Shown: positions 14,566-22,621 of the stretch, one piece after another
Layout: every line of letters begins with the position of its first letter
How positions within the stretch are numbered: the stretch's first letter is position 1
Source: Actinomycetes bacterium
GTDB taxonomy: Bacteria; Actinomycetota; Actinomycetes; Actinomycetales; Cellulomonadaceae
Length of the DNA: 36,117 nucleotides
Assembly (NCBI GenBank): GCA_023438885.1
Contig: JAEXPS010000092.1
Span: 1-36,117, forward strand
Direction of reading: 5' to 3'
Made by a program: the position numbers and the translations under genes
Notes under the pieces: model-generated
Told to the model about the DNA's origin: nothing
The model's database searches: none
What the model saw: the letters and a program-made list of their open reading frames with translations, nothing else

Positions 14566-15147
14566 ATGACCCACACACCGCTGCTCGTCGCCTTCCGCGA
14601 GGACCTCGAGGCGGCCCACGCCCACGACCCGGCCGCCCGGTCCCGGTTCGAGGTGGCGCTGGGCTACCCCGGTGTCCACGCCGTGTGGGGGTACCGGGTG
14701 GCACACCGGATGTGGCAGGAGCCCGCGCTGAAGCTTCCGGCGCGGCTCCTGTCGCAGCTGGTCCGCGCGATCACCGGGGTGGAGATCCACCCCGGTGCCC
14801 GCATCGGACGCCGGCTGTTCATCGACCACGGCATGGGCGTGGTGATCGGAGCGACCGCCGAGGTGGGTGACGACGTGGTGATGTTCCACGGCACCACCCT
14901 CGGCGGCACGTCGATGCGCCACGGCAAGCGGCACCCCACGGTCGGCGACCGCGTGATGATCGGCGCCGGCGCCAAGGTGCTCGGACCGGTCTACCTCGGC
15001 GACGACTCGCGGATCGGGGCGAACGCCGTGGTGATCCACGACGTCCCGCCGGGTGCCGTTGCCGTCGGCGTGCCGGCCAAGGTCCGCTTCCGCCCGAGGA
15101 ATGCGCCGGCGGATCACGAGGTCGACGACCCGGCGATCTACATCTGA
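14566..15147 (+). CDS. cysE: Serine O-acetyltransferase
   Basis: A 193-residue CysE of the short type. An N-terminal helical segment with FREDLEAA precedes the left-handed beta-helix of hexapeptide repeats (IHPGARIGRR, GVVIGATAEVGDDV), the catalytic DHGMGVVIG region and the GTTLGGT loop. It acetylates serine to O-acetylserine for CysK. The gene starts one base after the cysK stop, and no separate ribosome binding site apart from the end of cysK is needed. The C-terminal tail ends in Ile, as required for insertion into the CysK active site in the cysteine synthase complex. Confidence 0.96.
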   Translation: MTHTPLLVAFREDLEAAHAHDPAARSRFEVALGYPGVHAVWGYRVAHRMWQEPALKLPARLLSQLVRAITGVEIHPGARIGRRLFIDHGMGVVIGATAEVGDDVVMFHGTTLGGTSMRHGKRHPTVGDRVMIGAGAKVLGPVYLGDDSRIGANAVVIHDVPPGAVAVGVPAKVRFRPRNAPADHEVDDPAIYI

Positions 15148-15163
15148 CAGTTGACCCTCGCGG

Positions 15164-15203
15164 CATATCGCGCAACGATACGATCACATCGTTCTTCGAT
15201 ATG
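15164..15203. promoter_or_regulatory. 40-bp hyphenated dyad, probable operator of the DUF2975/XRE pair
   Basis: The site has exact symmetry: CATATCG, 3 bases, AACGAT, 8 bases, ATCGTT, 3 bases, CGATATG. Both arm pairs are perfect and equally spaced around 15183/15184. It lies 13 bases before the GTG of the DUF2975 gene and after TTGACC (15151-15156), a possible -35 element. A dimeric or tetrameric regulator, most simply the XRE protein encoded two genes on, would suit it. It is AT-richer than its surroundings. Confidence 0.6.
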
Positions 15204-15216
15204 TGGGGAGGGCCTC

Positions 15217-15696
15217 GTGTCCAACGCCGCCGTGCGCGCGCTCCGCGCGCTGATCGTCGTCCTGCTGCTCGGGCTGCTGCTGGGACAGGTGGTGCTGGTG
15301 CCCGTACTGTCAGGCGAGATGGCACGCGAGTACCCCGAGGTCGGCTGGGTGCGCTGGCCCCTGGCCGCGGTGGTGATCGCCGTCCTCGCCTGCGTGCAGG
15401 TGGCGCTCGTCGCGATCTGGAGGCTCCTGCGCCTGGTCGGTGAGGACGAGGTCTTCACCGCGGCCTCGTTCCGGCACGTCGACGTGATCATCGGCGCGGT
15501 CGTCGTGGCCACGGCGCTGACGGCGGCCGTCTGCGCGTTCCTCAGCCTGTGGGGCAACGGCAACCCGCCCGGCGTGTTCCTCGGTCTGGTCGGCTTGACC
15601 CTCGGCGGCGCCACCCTGGCGCTGCTCATGGGAGTGATGAGGGCGCTGCTGCGGGAGGCCACCCGGCAGCGCTCGGACCTCGCGGAGGTCGTCTGA
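15217..15696 (+). CDS. DUF2975-type four-helix membrane protein
   Basis: A 159-residue protein with four membrane segments (about residues 8-30, 45-68, 88-112 and 122-145). The motif LLRLVGEDEVFT in the central loop and the overall spacing match DUF2975 proteins, which are typically encoded just before a small XRE-type DNA-binding protein. Start GTG 15217 is preceded by GGGGAGGG; an earlier in-frame start would run through the operator dyad. The stop overlaps the next ATG (TGATG... with a shared A). By analogy with other membrane protein/HTH pairs it may sense a membrane or envelope signal; this is not established. Confidence 0.85.
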   Translation: MSNAAVRALRALIVVLLLGLLLGQVVLVPVLSGEMAREYPEVGWVRWPLAAVVIAVLACVQVALVAIWRLLRLVGEDEVFTAASFRHVDVIIGAVVVATALTAAVCAFLSLWGNGNPPGVFLGLVGLTLGGATLALLMGVMRALLREATRQRSDLAEVV

Positions 15697-15908
15697 TGGC
15701 GATCGTCGTGGACCTGTCCGTGGAGATGGCCCGCCGCAACGTGTCGGTGACCAGCCTCGCGGCACGGGTGGGCATCACCACGGCGAACCTGTCGCTCCTC
15801 AAGAACGGGCACGCCAAGGCCGTCCGGTTCACCACCCTCGACGCGATCTGCCGCGAGCTCGGCTGCCAGCCGGGGGACGTGCTGCGCTTCGTGCCCGACC
15901 CGGACTGA
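15696..15908 (+). CDS. Small XRE-family (Cro/C1-type) transcriptional regulator
   Basis: A 70-residue protein that is almost entirely one helix-turn-helix domain. MAIVVDLSVEMARRNVSVTSLAARVGITTANLSLLKNG contains the two HTH helices, followed by RFTTLDAICRELGCQPGDVL, the usual end of YozG-like Cro/C1 regulators. The ATG overlaps the DUF2975 stop by one base, so it is translationally coupled. The 40-bp dyad upstream of the pair is a natural candidate for its autoregulatory binding site. Confidence 0.93.
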   Translation: MAIVVDLSVEMARRNVSVTSLAARVGITTANLSLLKNGHAKAVRFTTLDAICRELGCQPGDVLRFVPDPD

Positions 15909-15938
15909 CGCCCTTCGCCCCCGTGGGAGGCTGGGCCC

Positions 15939-16892
15939 GTGCCGCACCGGGTCATCACCACCTTCTGGACGCTGGTCGTGCCGTTGGCGGCGCTGGGGAT
16001 CTCGATCCAGGTGGCGCTGTCCTGGCGCGGCCGGCTCCCGGACCCGATCGCGACCCACTGGGACACCGCCGGCACGCCGAACGGGTTCGCGCCGCTCTCG
16101 CAGGCGCTCTGGCTGCTGGTCGCGGTCGTCGTCCCCCTCTCGCTGTTCTGGTGGTCGGTGGGCTACTTCGCCGCGCGCAGCGCCGTCACCCGGCGCCTCA
16201 CGGCCGCGTGCGCCGTGCTCGTGGCTGTGACGATCTGCGGCATCGTCGTCGGCTCGCTGGCGATCCAGCGCGGACTGGACCACGCGACGCACGCCGGCGG
16301 GCTCGGTCCGTGGCCCGGCGTCGCGCTCGCCGCCGGTGTCCTCCTGGCCCTCGCCGCCGCGCGGATGACGCCCGGCGACGAGCCGCAGCCCACGCGTGAA
16401 CCGGTCCCGGCCTCGGCACCGCGGACCACGATGGCCGACGAGCGCTGGCGCAGCACCGTCGTGGCGTCCCGCCCGTGGCTGGCCGTCGGCATCGGTGCGG
16501 CGGCGGTCGCCGTGATCAGTCTGGCCGCCCGGTCGCGCAGCGTGGCGGTGGTCCTCGGGGTCGTCGTGCTCGCGCTGTGCGCGGTGACGCTGCGCTGGAC
16601 CGTCACGGTCGACAGCCGCGGGCTGACGGCCCGGTGCCTGCTGCCGCGCCCCCGCACGTTCGTGCCGCTCGACGAGATCGAGCAGGTCCGGGCCGTGGAG
16701 ATCAGCCCGCTGCGCCACTTCGGCGGATGGGGCTACCGCATCGGTGCCGGAGGGCGCGTCGGGATCGTCGTGCGCGCCGGCGAGGCGATCCTGGTGCAGC
16801 GCACGGGCGGGCGAGAGCTGGTCGTCACGGTGGACGAGGCCCGCCGCCTGGCCGGGCTGCTCAACACGCTCGCCGACCGTTCGCGCAGGTAA
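15939..16892 (+). CDS. DUF1648-domain membrane protein
   Basis: A 317-residue membrane protein. The N-terminal part carries the DUF1648 signature PDPIATHWDTAGTPNGFAP between the first two helices, then further helices (about residues 55-75, 88-110, 122-140) and a polar linker with Pro/Arg residues (about 145-175). Two helices follow near 180-225, and the last ~90 residues form a soluble domain with PLDEIEQVRAVEISPLRHFGGWG, resembling a PH-like domain found in related proteins. Start GTG 15939 has GGGAGG eight bases upstream. Cellular role unknown; it is 30 bases after the XRE gene and may belong to the same transcript. Confidence 0.8.
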   Translation: MPHRVITTFWTLVVPLAALGISIQVALSWRGRLPDPIATHWDTAGTPNGFAPLSQALWLLVAVVVPLSLFWWSVGYFAARSAVTRRLTAACAVLVAVTICGIVVGSLAIQRGLDHATHAGGLGPWPGVALAAGVLLALAAARMTPGDEPQPTREPVPASAPRTTMADERWRSTVVASRPWLAVGIGAAAVAVISLAARSRSVAVVLGVVVLALCAVTLRWTVTVDSRGLTARCLLPRPRTFVPLDEIEQVRAVEISPLRHFGGWGYRIGAGGRVGIVVRAGEAILVQRTGGRELVVTVDEARRLAGLLNTLADRSRR

Positions 16893-16932
16893 TGGCCGTG
16901 CCGTCGGCAGCGGCCACCGGCACCATAGGCCT

Positions 16933-18198
16933 ATGGGTCTTCCTCCTGGTTACCGGATGGTCGTGGTCGACGAGTCGCGCAAGGAGGTCTTCATCGGCTC
17001 GGACGAGCTGGTGTGGGCCCAGGGCATGGAGCCGGAGGCGCTGAAGCAGGCTCCGCCCGCGATCGACTGGGGTAAGCGCACCGTGGCCGTCGAAGACGGC
17101 GGCGGCGAGATCGTGGCGGTCCACGCGTCGTACGAGTTCGTGTCGCCCGTACCGGGCGGGAAGGTGCCGTGCTCCGGCCTGACGTGGGTCGGCGTGCGCC
17201 CGGACCACCGGCGGCGCGGGCTGCTCACCGCGATGATCGACGCCCACTTCGAGCGTTCGCTCGAGCGCGGCGAGCCGATCTCGGCCCTGTTCGCTGCGGA
17301 GCCGGGGATCTACGGGCGCTTCGGCTACGGCTGCGCGGCCGACCATCTGTCCCTCACCGTGCCGCGCGGGGCGCGGCTGCGCCCGGTCCCGGGGTCCGAC
17401 GAGCTGACGGTGCGGTTCGCCACCGCCGACCCCGCCGTGCACGCCGGCCTGGTCGACGCGATCCACCGTGCGGGGGCAGACGGCCGGCCCGGCTGGATCA
17501 CGCGAGACTCGGCGCAGCTGCAGCACAACCGCCTCGCGGACCCGCCCCAGTGGCGCGACGGCGGCGAACCGCTGCGGATCGCCACCGTCCACGCGGCCGA
17601 CGGCTCCCCGCGCGGGTACGCGCTGCTGCGACGCAAGGAGAAGTGGGGTGACGGCGGCCCCGAGTACCCGGTCACCGTTCGCGAGCTCGCGGCGCTCGAC
17701 GCGGCGGCCGCGCACCGGCTCTGGTCGTTCGTGCTGGACCTCGACCTGACGAAGGAGGTGCGCAGCGGGCTGCTCCCCGTCGACGACCTGCTGCTGGATC
17801 TCCTCGTCGACCGCCGCATCGCCGTGCCGCGGCTGAGCGACAACCTCTGGGTGCGTCTGCTGGACGTGCCGGCCGCCCTCGCCGCCCGCCGGTATGCGGC
17901 ACCGCTGGACCTGGTGCTGGAGGTCTCGGACCGTCGCCTCCCGGCGAACGCAGGCCGCTGGCGCCTGGCGACCACCGGCGCGTCCGACGAGGGCTGGGTG
18001 GCCGGCGTCGAGCCCACGGACGCCGCCGCGGACCTGTCGCTGGACGTGCGCGAGCTGGGTGCCGCCTACCTGGGCGGGCGCTCGTTCGCGGCTCAGGTGC
18101 TCGCCGGTCTGGCGACCGAGCACCGCCCCGGAGCGGCCGACGCCGCGACGGTCGCGTTCCGCTCGGCACTCGCGCCGGTGTGCCCGTGGGTCTTCTGA
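16933..18198 (+). CDS. Eis-like GNAT family N-acetyltransferase
   Basis: A 421-residue protein with the three-part Eis layout: an N-terminal GNAT domain with the acetyl-CoA loop VRPDHRRRGLLTAM near residue 97, a central GNAT-like domain (about 150-290), and a C-terminal SCP2-like sterol-carrier domain (about 305-421). It ends in Phe, whose C-terminal carboxylate acts in catalysis in characterised Eis proteins. Mycobacterial Eis acetylates amines at several positions of aminoglycosides and protein lysines; the substrate of this homologue is unknown. No Shine-Dalgarno is visible before ATG 16933, but the N-terminal sequence GYRMVV fits the family. Confidence 0.88.
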   Translation: MGLPPGYRMVVVDESRKEVFIGSDELVWAQGMEPEALKQAPPAIDWGKRTVAVEDGGGEIVAVHASYEFVSPVPGGKVPCSGLTWVGVRPDHRRRGLLTAMIDAHFERSLERGEPISALFAAEPGIYGRFGYGCAADHLSLTVPRGARLRPVPGSDELTVRFATADPAVHAGLVDAIHRAGADGRPGWITRDSAQLQHNRLADPPQWRDGGEPLRIATVHAADGSPRGYALLRRKEKWGDGGPEYPVTVRELAALDAAAAHRLWSFVLDLDLTKEVRSGLLPVDDLLLDLLVDRRIAVPRLSDNLWVRLLDVPAALAARRYAAPLDLVLEVSDRRLPANAGRWRLATTGASDEGWVAGVEPTDAAADLSLDVRELGAAYLGGRSFAAQVLAGLATEHRPGAADAATVAFRSALAPVCPWVF

Positions 18199-18202
18199 GC
18201 CC

Positions 18203-19027
18203 TCACTCGGCGCGGGTGTCCCGCAGCCGGTTGGTGATGTCGCGCAGCCGCAGGTACTGCTGCCACGAGTCCGGCAGCAGCGCGGCGGACCAGGAGAAGT
18301 CGAGCACGTAGAGGATCAGGGACAGCACGGCCCCTTCGCTGATGCCGTAGCGCGCCGAGTAGGCGATCGCGAACACCTGGAGCGCGGCGGCCAGGGTCAG
18401 CGACACCGCCAGGTTGACCGTGTCGACGTCGGAGAGCCGGATGTTCCAGCGGTTCAGCAGGCCGATGTGGCTGCGGGCCAGGACGAGGTCGTTGCGCCGC
18501 AGCACGTCGACCTGCCGCTCGTACTCGTCGTTGTAGCCGCGGTTGAGGCGCAGCGTGCGGCCCGTGGTCGCCGCGTACACGGCGACGATGATCGCGGCCA
18601 TCACCAGCGCCGCGACGAAGATGGGTGCCGAGATCTGCAGCAGGAACAGCAGCGTCCCGGTGAACATCACCACGCCGGCCACGCTGTCCGGGAGCGAGAA
18701 CTCGAGGAAGTCGATCACCTCGCGCAGCATGTTCAGCCGCGCGGTGCTCGCCGACAGCCCGGCCTCGCGGCCCAGCGCGGCCATCCCGGCTTCCTCGTAC
18801 ATCCTCGCGTACAGCCGCACGTCGTGGAGGCGGCGGATGGTGCTGAGCACCATCGTCGCCACGCCGATCGACGCCAGCACCACGAGCCAGGTGTACGAGC
18901 CCGCCAGCAGGTCGTTGAGGGCCCGGCCGAGGACGAAGGGAAGCAGCACCTCCCCGACGGTGACCGCCACGACCAGGCCGATGGACAACGCGACGTGCCA
19001 ACGGTGGCGCCGCAGCACGTCTCGCAC
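18203..19027 (-). CDS. ABC transporter membrane domain without ATPase (six-helix type)
   Basis: A 274-residue protein with about six membrane segments, beginning WHVALSIGLVVAVTVGEVLLPFVLGRALNDLLAG, i.e. an ABC exporter-type transmembrane domain. The coupling-helix region LYARMYEEAGMAAL is recognisable, but there is no nucleotide-binding domain after the last helix, and no ATPase gene is adjacent. The family of free-standing six-helix ABC membrane domains is known but poorly characterised. The start GTG 19027 lacks a Shine-Dalgarno, but a TAACGT box sits six bases upstream, consistent with a leaderless mRNA. It converges on the Eis-like gene, with four bases between the stops. Confidence 0.8.
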   Translation of the reverse strand: MRDVLRRHRWHVALSIGLVVAVTVGEVLLPFVLGRALNDLLAGSYTWLVVLASIGVATMVLSTIRRLHDVRLYARMYEEAGMAALGREAGLSASTARLNMLREVIDFLEFSLPDSVAGVVMFTGTLLFLLQISAPIFVAALVMAAIIVAVYAATTGRTLRLNRGYNDEYERQVDVLRRNDLVLARSHIGLLNRWNIRLSDVDTVNLAVSLTLAAALQVFAIAYSARYGISEGAVLSLILYVLDFSWSAALLPDSWQQYLRLRDITNRLRDTRAE

Positions 19028-19033
19028 GGGAGA

Positions 19034-19039
19034 ACGTTA
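19034..19039 (-). promoter_or_regulatory. Leaderless-type -10 box for the ABC membrane-domain gene
   Basis: TAACGT on the minus strand fits TANNNT and lies six bases before the GTG start, the spacing expected when transcription begins at the start codon. No -35 is obvious. Confidence 0.5.
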
Positions 19040-19054
19040 TTGGAGGCGGGGCGG

Positions 19055-19072
19055 CCCGCCACCGGTGGCGGG
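19055..19072 (-). terminator. Perfect 18-bp palindrome after the rpiB-atl genes
   Basis: CCCGCCACCGGTGGCGGG reads identically on both strands, five bases beyond the stop of the alkyltransferase-like gene. As RNA it folds to a 7-bp stem with a four-base loop. A terminator without U-tract is likely; a protein-binding palindrome is an alternative. Confidence 0.45.
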
Positions 19073-19077
19073 AAGGT

Positions 19078-19392
19078 TCACTCCTCCGGCCACCACACCG
19101 CACGTCTCAAGGCGACGCGGGAGCCGTCGGCCGTCAGCGGCGTGCCTTCGTCGTGCCACTTGGCGATGGCCTCGGAGGCGTAGGGCGCAGGCGGGCAGCC
19201 GGCGGCGTTGGTGACGCGCCACCAGGGCACCGAGCCGCCGGAGTGGGACAGGGCGCGACCCACCTGGCGCGGACCGCCGCGGCCGAGCCGCTCGGCCAGC
19301 ACCTCGGCGATGAGCCCGTACGTCATCGCCCGCCCGGGCGGGATGGTCTCGACGAGGTCGAGGACCGCGTCGGTGTAGTCCTCGTCGGCCAT
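19078..19392 (-). CDS. Alkyltransferase-like protein (MGMT family, Trp in place of Cys)
   Basis: A 104-residue single-domain relative of O6-methylguanine-DNA methyltransferase. The family features are the helix-turn-helix with IPPGRAMTYGLIAEVL, the arginine-finger region GRGGPRQVGRALS and the active-site segment. That segment reads VPWWRVTNAAG: where the methyltransferase has PCHRV, this protein has Trp in place of the reactive Cys. Such ATL proteins bind and flip alkylated guanine without repairing it and hand the lesion to nucleotide excision repair. Start ATG 19392 (MADEDY) fits family length; a longer start ten codons upstream is possible. It follows rpiB by 33 bases in one probable transcript. 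Confidence 0.92.
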   Translation of the reverse strand: MADEDYTDAVLDLVETIPPGRAMTYGLIAEVLAERLGRGGPRQVGRALSHSGGSVPWWRVTNAAGCPPAPYASEAIAKWHDEGTPLTADGSRVALRRAVWWPEE

Positions 19393-19425
19393 GCCGGAGG
19401 GTCTACCACCCAGCGGCGACACCGG

Positions 19426-19875
19426 TCAGCGCGCGGCCTCGTACGCGGCGAGCAGGTCGATGCGCCGCTGGTGGCGCGGGTCGCCGCTGAACGGCTCCTC
19501 GACGAAGGCGTCGACGAGGGCGAGCGCCTCCTCGACGCTGTGCTGGCGCGCGCCGATCGCGACGACGTTCGCATCGTTGTGCGCGCGCGCCAGCCGCGCC
19601 GTCGCGTCGTTCCAGGCCAGCGCGGACCGCACCCCGGTCACCTTGTTGGCGGCGATCTGCTCGCCGTTCCCCGAGCCGCCGATCACCACGCCCAGCGATC
19701 CCGGCTCGGCGACGACGGCCTCGCCCGCGGCGAAGCAGACCGGCGGGTAGTCGTCCAGCGCGTCGTACTCGTGCGCGCCGTGGTCGACGACGTCGTGCCC
19801 GGCGGCGACGAGGTGGTCGACGAGGGCGGTCTTCAGTTCGAACCCGGCGTGGTCGGCGGCGACGTGGATGCGCAT
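19426..19875 (-). CDS. rpiB: Ribose-5-phosphate isomerase B
   Basis: A 149-residue LacAB/RpiB-family isomerase interconverting ribulose-5-phosphate and ribose-5-phosphate. It opens MRIHVAADHAGFELK with the phosphate/sugar-binding DHAG motif, then GGSGNGEQIAANKV and LARAHNDANVVAIGARQHS. The catalytic loop has Glu (E72, GSGNGEQ) as in mycobacterial RpiB, where Glu replaces the Cys of the E. coli enzyme. Start: AGGA lies eight bases before ATG 19875; another ATG three codons upstream (19884) overlaps that ribosome binding site and is less likely. It is divergent from the M13 peptidase gene. Confidence 0.94.
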   Translation of the reverse strand: MRIHVAADHAGFELKTALVDHLVAAGHDVVDHGAHEYDALDDYPPVCFAAGEAVVAEPGSLGVVIGGSGNGEQIAANKVTGVRSALAWNDATARLARAHNDANVVAIGARQHSVEEALALVDAFVEEPFSGDPRHQRRIDLLAAYEAAR

Positions 19876-19933
19876 GGCGTTCATCCTGCCGCACGGCGGG
19901 ATGCAGATGGCGAGCCGTCCCGGCGCCGGGCCA

Positions 19934-19939
19934 TACCCT
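19934..19939 (+). promoter_or_regulatory. Leaderless-type -10 box for the M13 peptidase gene
   Basis: TACCCT fits TANNNT and ends seven bases before ATG 19947. No Shine-Dalgarno lies in between, so a leaderless mRNA is probable. Confidence 0.55.
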
Positions 19940-19946
19940 GGGCGCC

Positions 19947-21935
19947 ATGACCCGAAGCGGCATCGACATCTCTGAGCTCGAACCGGCCGTCCGCCCGGTG
20001 GACGACCTCTTCCGCCACGTCAACGGCACGTGGATCGCCACCCACGAGATCCCGCCGGACCGCGCGGTCGACGGCTCGTTCCGCACCCTGCACGACGAGG
20101 CGCAGGAGCACGTCCGCGACATCATCACGGACCTGGCCGCCCAGGTGGCGCAGGACGGCGGCGACGGGTCCGACGAGCGCGCGAAGATCGGCGCCGCCTA
20201 CGCCTCCTTCATGGACACCGAGCGGATCGAGGCGCTCGGCCTCGCTCCCCTGCGCGAGGACCTCGACCCGATCGCCGCCGCGACCGACAAGGCATCGCTG
20301 GTCGCCGTGCTCGGGCAGCTCCAGCGCACCGGCGGCGCCGGCGCGGTGGCGTACTTCGTCGACAACGACGCGAAGGCACCGGAGCGGTACGTGGTGCACC
20401 TCACCCAGTCCGGGCTCGGGCTGCCCGACGAGGCCTACTACCGCGACCCGACGTACGCCGAGGTGCTGGAGGCCTACCGCCCGCACGTCGCGCGCATGCT
20501 GACCCTGGCCGGCTGGTCCCAGCCTGAGGGCGCGGACGCCGCGGCCGCGCGCGTCGTCGAGCTGGAGACCAAGCTCGCCGCCCATCACTGGGACGTGGTC
20601 AAGGACCGCGACGCCGAGCTGACGTACAACGCCGCGACGCTCGCCTCCGTGATCGAGGACGCCCCCGGCTTCGACTGGCGAGCCTGGGCGACGGCGATGG
20701 CCGCGATCGACGGCTCGCTGGACGACCTCGTCGTGCGCGAGCCGGGCTTCGTCACCGGTTTCGCCGCCCTCTGGCAGAGCGAGCCGCTGGACGCCTGGAA
20801 GGACTGGATGGCCTACCACGCCATCACCGCGCGGGCCCCCTACCTGCACGAGGAGCTCACCGAGGCGAACTTCGACTTCTACGGCCGCCTCCTCACCGGC
20901 GCGCAGCAGCTGCGCGACCGCTGGCGCCGCGGGGTCGGGTTCGTCGAGGGCGCCCTCGGCGAGGCCGTCGGCAAGGTGTACGTCGAGCGGCACTTCCCGC
21001 CGGCGCACAAGGAGCGGATGGACGCGCTGGTCGCCAACCTCGTCGAGGCCTATCGCCGGTCGATCTCGACCCTGGACTGGATGGGCGAGGAGACGAAGGC
21101 CCGCGCGCTGGCCAAGCTCGAGGCGTTCACGCCGAAGATCGGCTACCCGGCGAAGTGGCGTGACTACGACGCCCTGGAGATCGCGGCCGACGACCTCGTC
21201 GGCAACGTGCGCCGCGCCAACGCCTTCGAGCAGGACCGCGAGCTGACGAAGATCGGCAAGCCGATCGACCGCGACGAGTGGTTCATGACCCCCCAGACGG
21301 TCAACGCCTACTACAACCCGGGGATGAACGAGATCGTGTTCCCCGCCGCGATCCTCCAGCCCCCGTTCTTCGACGCGGAGGCCGACGACGCGGCCAACTA
21401 CGGCGGGATCGGCGCGGTGATCGGGCACGAGATCGGCCACGGGTTCGACGACCAGGGCAGCAAGTACGACGGTGACGGCCGGCTCGAGGACTGGTGGACG
21501 GCGGAGGACCGCGCCGCGTTCGAGACGCGGACGAAGGCGCTGATCGACCAGTACTCGGCGTTCTCCCCCGCCCAGCTCGGCGGCTCGCACCACGTCAACG
21601 GCGCGCTGACGATCGGCGAGAACATCGGCGACCTCGGCGGGCTCGCCATCGCGATCGAGGCCTACGAGCTGGCGCTCGGCGGGCCGATCGAGACCGCGCC
21701 GGTGATCGACGGCCTGACGGGCGCGCAGCGCGTGTTCTACGGCTGGGCGCAGGCCTGGCGCACCAAGATCCGCGACGAGGAGCTGATCCGGCGCCTGGCG
21801 ACGGACCCGCACTCTCCCGACGAGTTCCGGTGCAACGGCGTGGTGCGCAACCTCGACGCGTTCCATACCGCGTTCGGGGTGGAGCCCGGCGACGCGCTCT
21901 ACCTGCCGGAGCAGGAGCGCGTGTCGATCTGGTGA
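19947..21935 (+). CDS. M13-family zinc metallopeptidase (PepO/neprilysin type)
   Basis: A 662-residue peptidase with the full M13 layout: an N-terminal helical M13_N domain (about residues 15-400) and the catalytic domain. NAYYNP precedes the zinc motif HEIGH (H494, E495, H498), and the third ligand is Glu558 in GENIGDLGG. The family cleaves short peptides on the amino side of hydrophobic residues. There is no signal peptide or membrane anchor: the protein starts MTRSGIDISELEPAVRPVDDLFRHVNG, so it is probably cytoplasmic like lactococcal PepO. The start has a leaderless-type promoter instead of a ribosome binding site. Confidence 0.95.
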   Translation: MTRSGIDISELEPAVRPVDDLFRHVNGTWIATHEIPPDRAVDGSFRTLHDEAQEHVRDIITDLAAQVAQDGGDGSDERAKIGAAYASFMDTERIEALGLAPLREDLDPIAAATDKASLVAVLGQLQRTGGAGAVAYFVDNDAKAPERYVVHLTQSGLGLPDEAYYRDPTYAEVLEAYRPHVARMLTLAGWSQPEGADAAAARVVELETKLAAHHWDVVKDRDAELTYNAATLASVIEDAPGFDWRAWATAMAAIDGSLDDLVVREPGFVTGFAALWQSEPLDAWKDWMAYHAITARAPYLHEELTEANFDFYGRLLTGAQQLRDRWRRGVGFVEGALGEAVGKVYVERHFPPAHKERMDALVANLVEAYRRSISTLDWMGEETKARALAKLEAFTPKIGYPAKWRDYDALEIAADDLVGNVRRANAFEQDRELTKIGKPIDRDEWFMTPQTVNAYYNPGMNEIVFPAAILQPPFFDAEADDAANYGGIGAVIGHEIGHGFDDQGSKYDGDGRLEDWWTAEDRAAFETRTKALIDQYSAFSPAQLGGSHHVNGALTIGENIGDLGGLAIAIEAYELALGGPIETAPVIDGLTGAQRVFYGWAQAWRTKIRDEELIRRLATDPHSPDEFRCNGVVRNLDAFHTAFGVEPGDALYLPEQERVSIW

Positions 21936-21947
21936 CGGCCGCGGCGG

Positions 21948-22529
21948 CTACGGCAGCTGCGCGAGCTCGGCCCGGGCGAGCCGGAAGCCGCGGCCGTCCG
22001 TGTCCGTGCACGTGACGCCGTTCGTCCCGCTCACGCACGTGTACGGCCCGACCCGGCTCGCCTCGCCGTAGAACAGCACCGGCACGTCCGCGGACGCCAC
22101 GCCAGGCGCCGGGCCGTCGACGCACGGCACCGAGACGCCGCCCTCGTCGAGCACCACCGTGTGCCCGACGACTCCGTCGCACCCCTCGACTGCCGGAGGG
22201 GTGAAGGTGATCGAGGCGATGGTGCACGTGACGTCGTCGGCCGTCATGTCGCACGCGATGTTGCCGCTGGGCGTCTGGAACCGGGGCGGGCCCGGCGTGG
22301 CAGTCGGCTCGGGCGACGCGGCGGCGGCCGGCGCGCTCGTCGTCGCCCCGAGGGGCGCAGGTCGCTCCTGCACCCCCCCGCGGGGCAGGAGCAGGACGAG
22401 CAGCAGCACGGCCGCCACCAGCGCGGCGTCGATCGCCACCAGCACGGGCAACCAGGGCATGCGCCGCTGCGGCGGCGGTTCGCTCGGACTGCTGGCTGCC
22501 ACGCCCCCCAAGTCTGCCGACGTGGTCAC
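21948..22529 (-). CDS. Membrane-anchored extracytoplasmic protein with six cysteines (DUF6636-like)
   Basis: A 193-residue protein: a short cytoplasmic start with Ser/Pro residues, one membrane helix (about residues 27-50), a Pro/Ala/Thr linker and an outer domain of ~115 residues. The domain begins FQTPSGNIACDM and has six Cys in segments such as VTCTI, VPCVD, YTCVSG and VTCTD, probably three disulfides. This pattern resembles DUF6636; I am not certain of the family number. Function unknown. GTG 22529 is chosen because a longer TTG start (22592) would extend into the region just upstream of pepN; the start remains uncertain. It converges on the M13 gene and diverges from pepN. Confidence 0.65.
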   Translation of the reverse strand: MTTSADLGGVAASSPSEPPPQRRMPWLPVLVAIDAALVAAVLLLVLLLPRGGVQERPAPLGATTSAPAAAASPEPTATPGPPRFQTPSGNIACDMTADDVTCTIASITFTPPAVEGCDGVVGHTVVLDEGGVSVPCVDGPAPGVASADVPVLFYGEASRVGPYTCVSGTNGVTCTDTDGRGFRLARAELAQLP

Positions 22530-22621
22530 GGCGGCGCACGCCGCCCTCGCGCGGGGACCGGCGGGTGGGACGGCGTGACATGATCGGCGCAACCCCCATG
22601 GCCCTCGGCGAGGAGCAACGC

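Noticed and set aside
11808..14576. A 922-codon minus-strand frame covering GH5, leader and cysK
   Set aside because: It spans three clear plus-strand genes and their spacers, and its product shows no family features.
19881..21866. A 661-codon minus-strand frame opposite the M13 peptidase gene
   Set aside because: Low-complexity composition and no motif; the plus strand carries the full M13 catalytic set.
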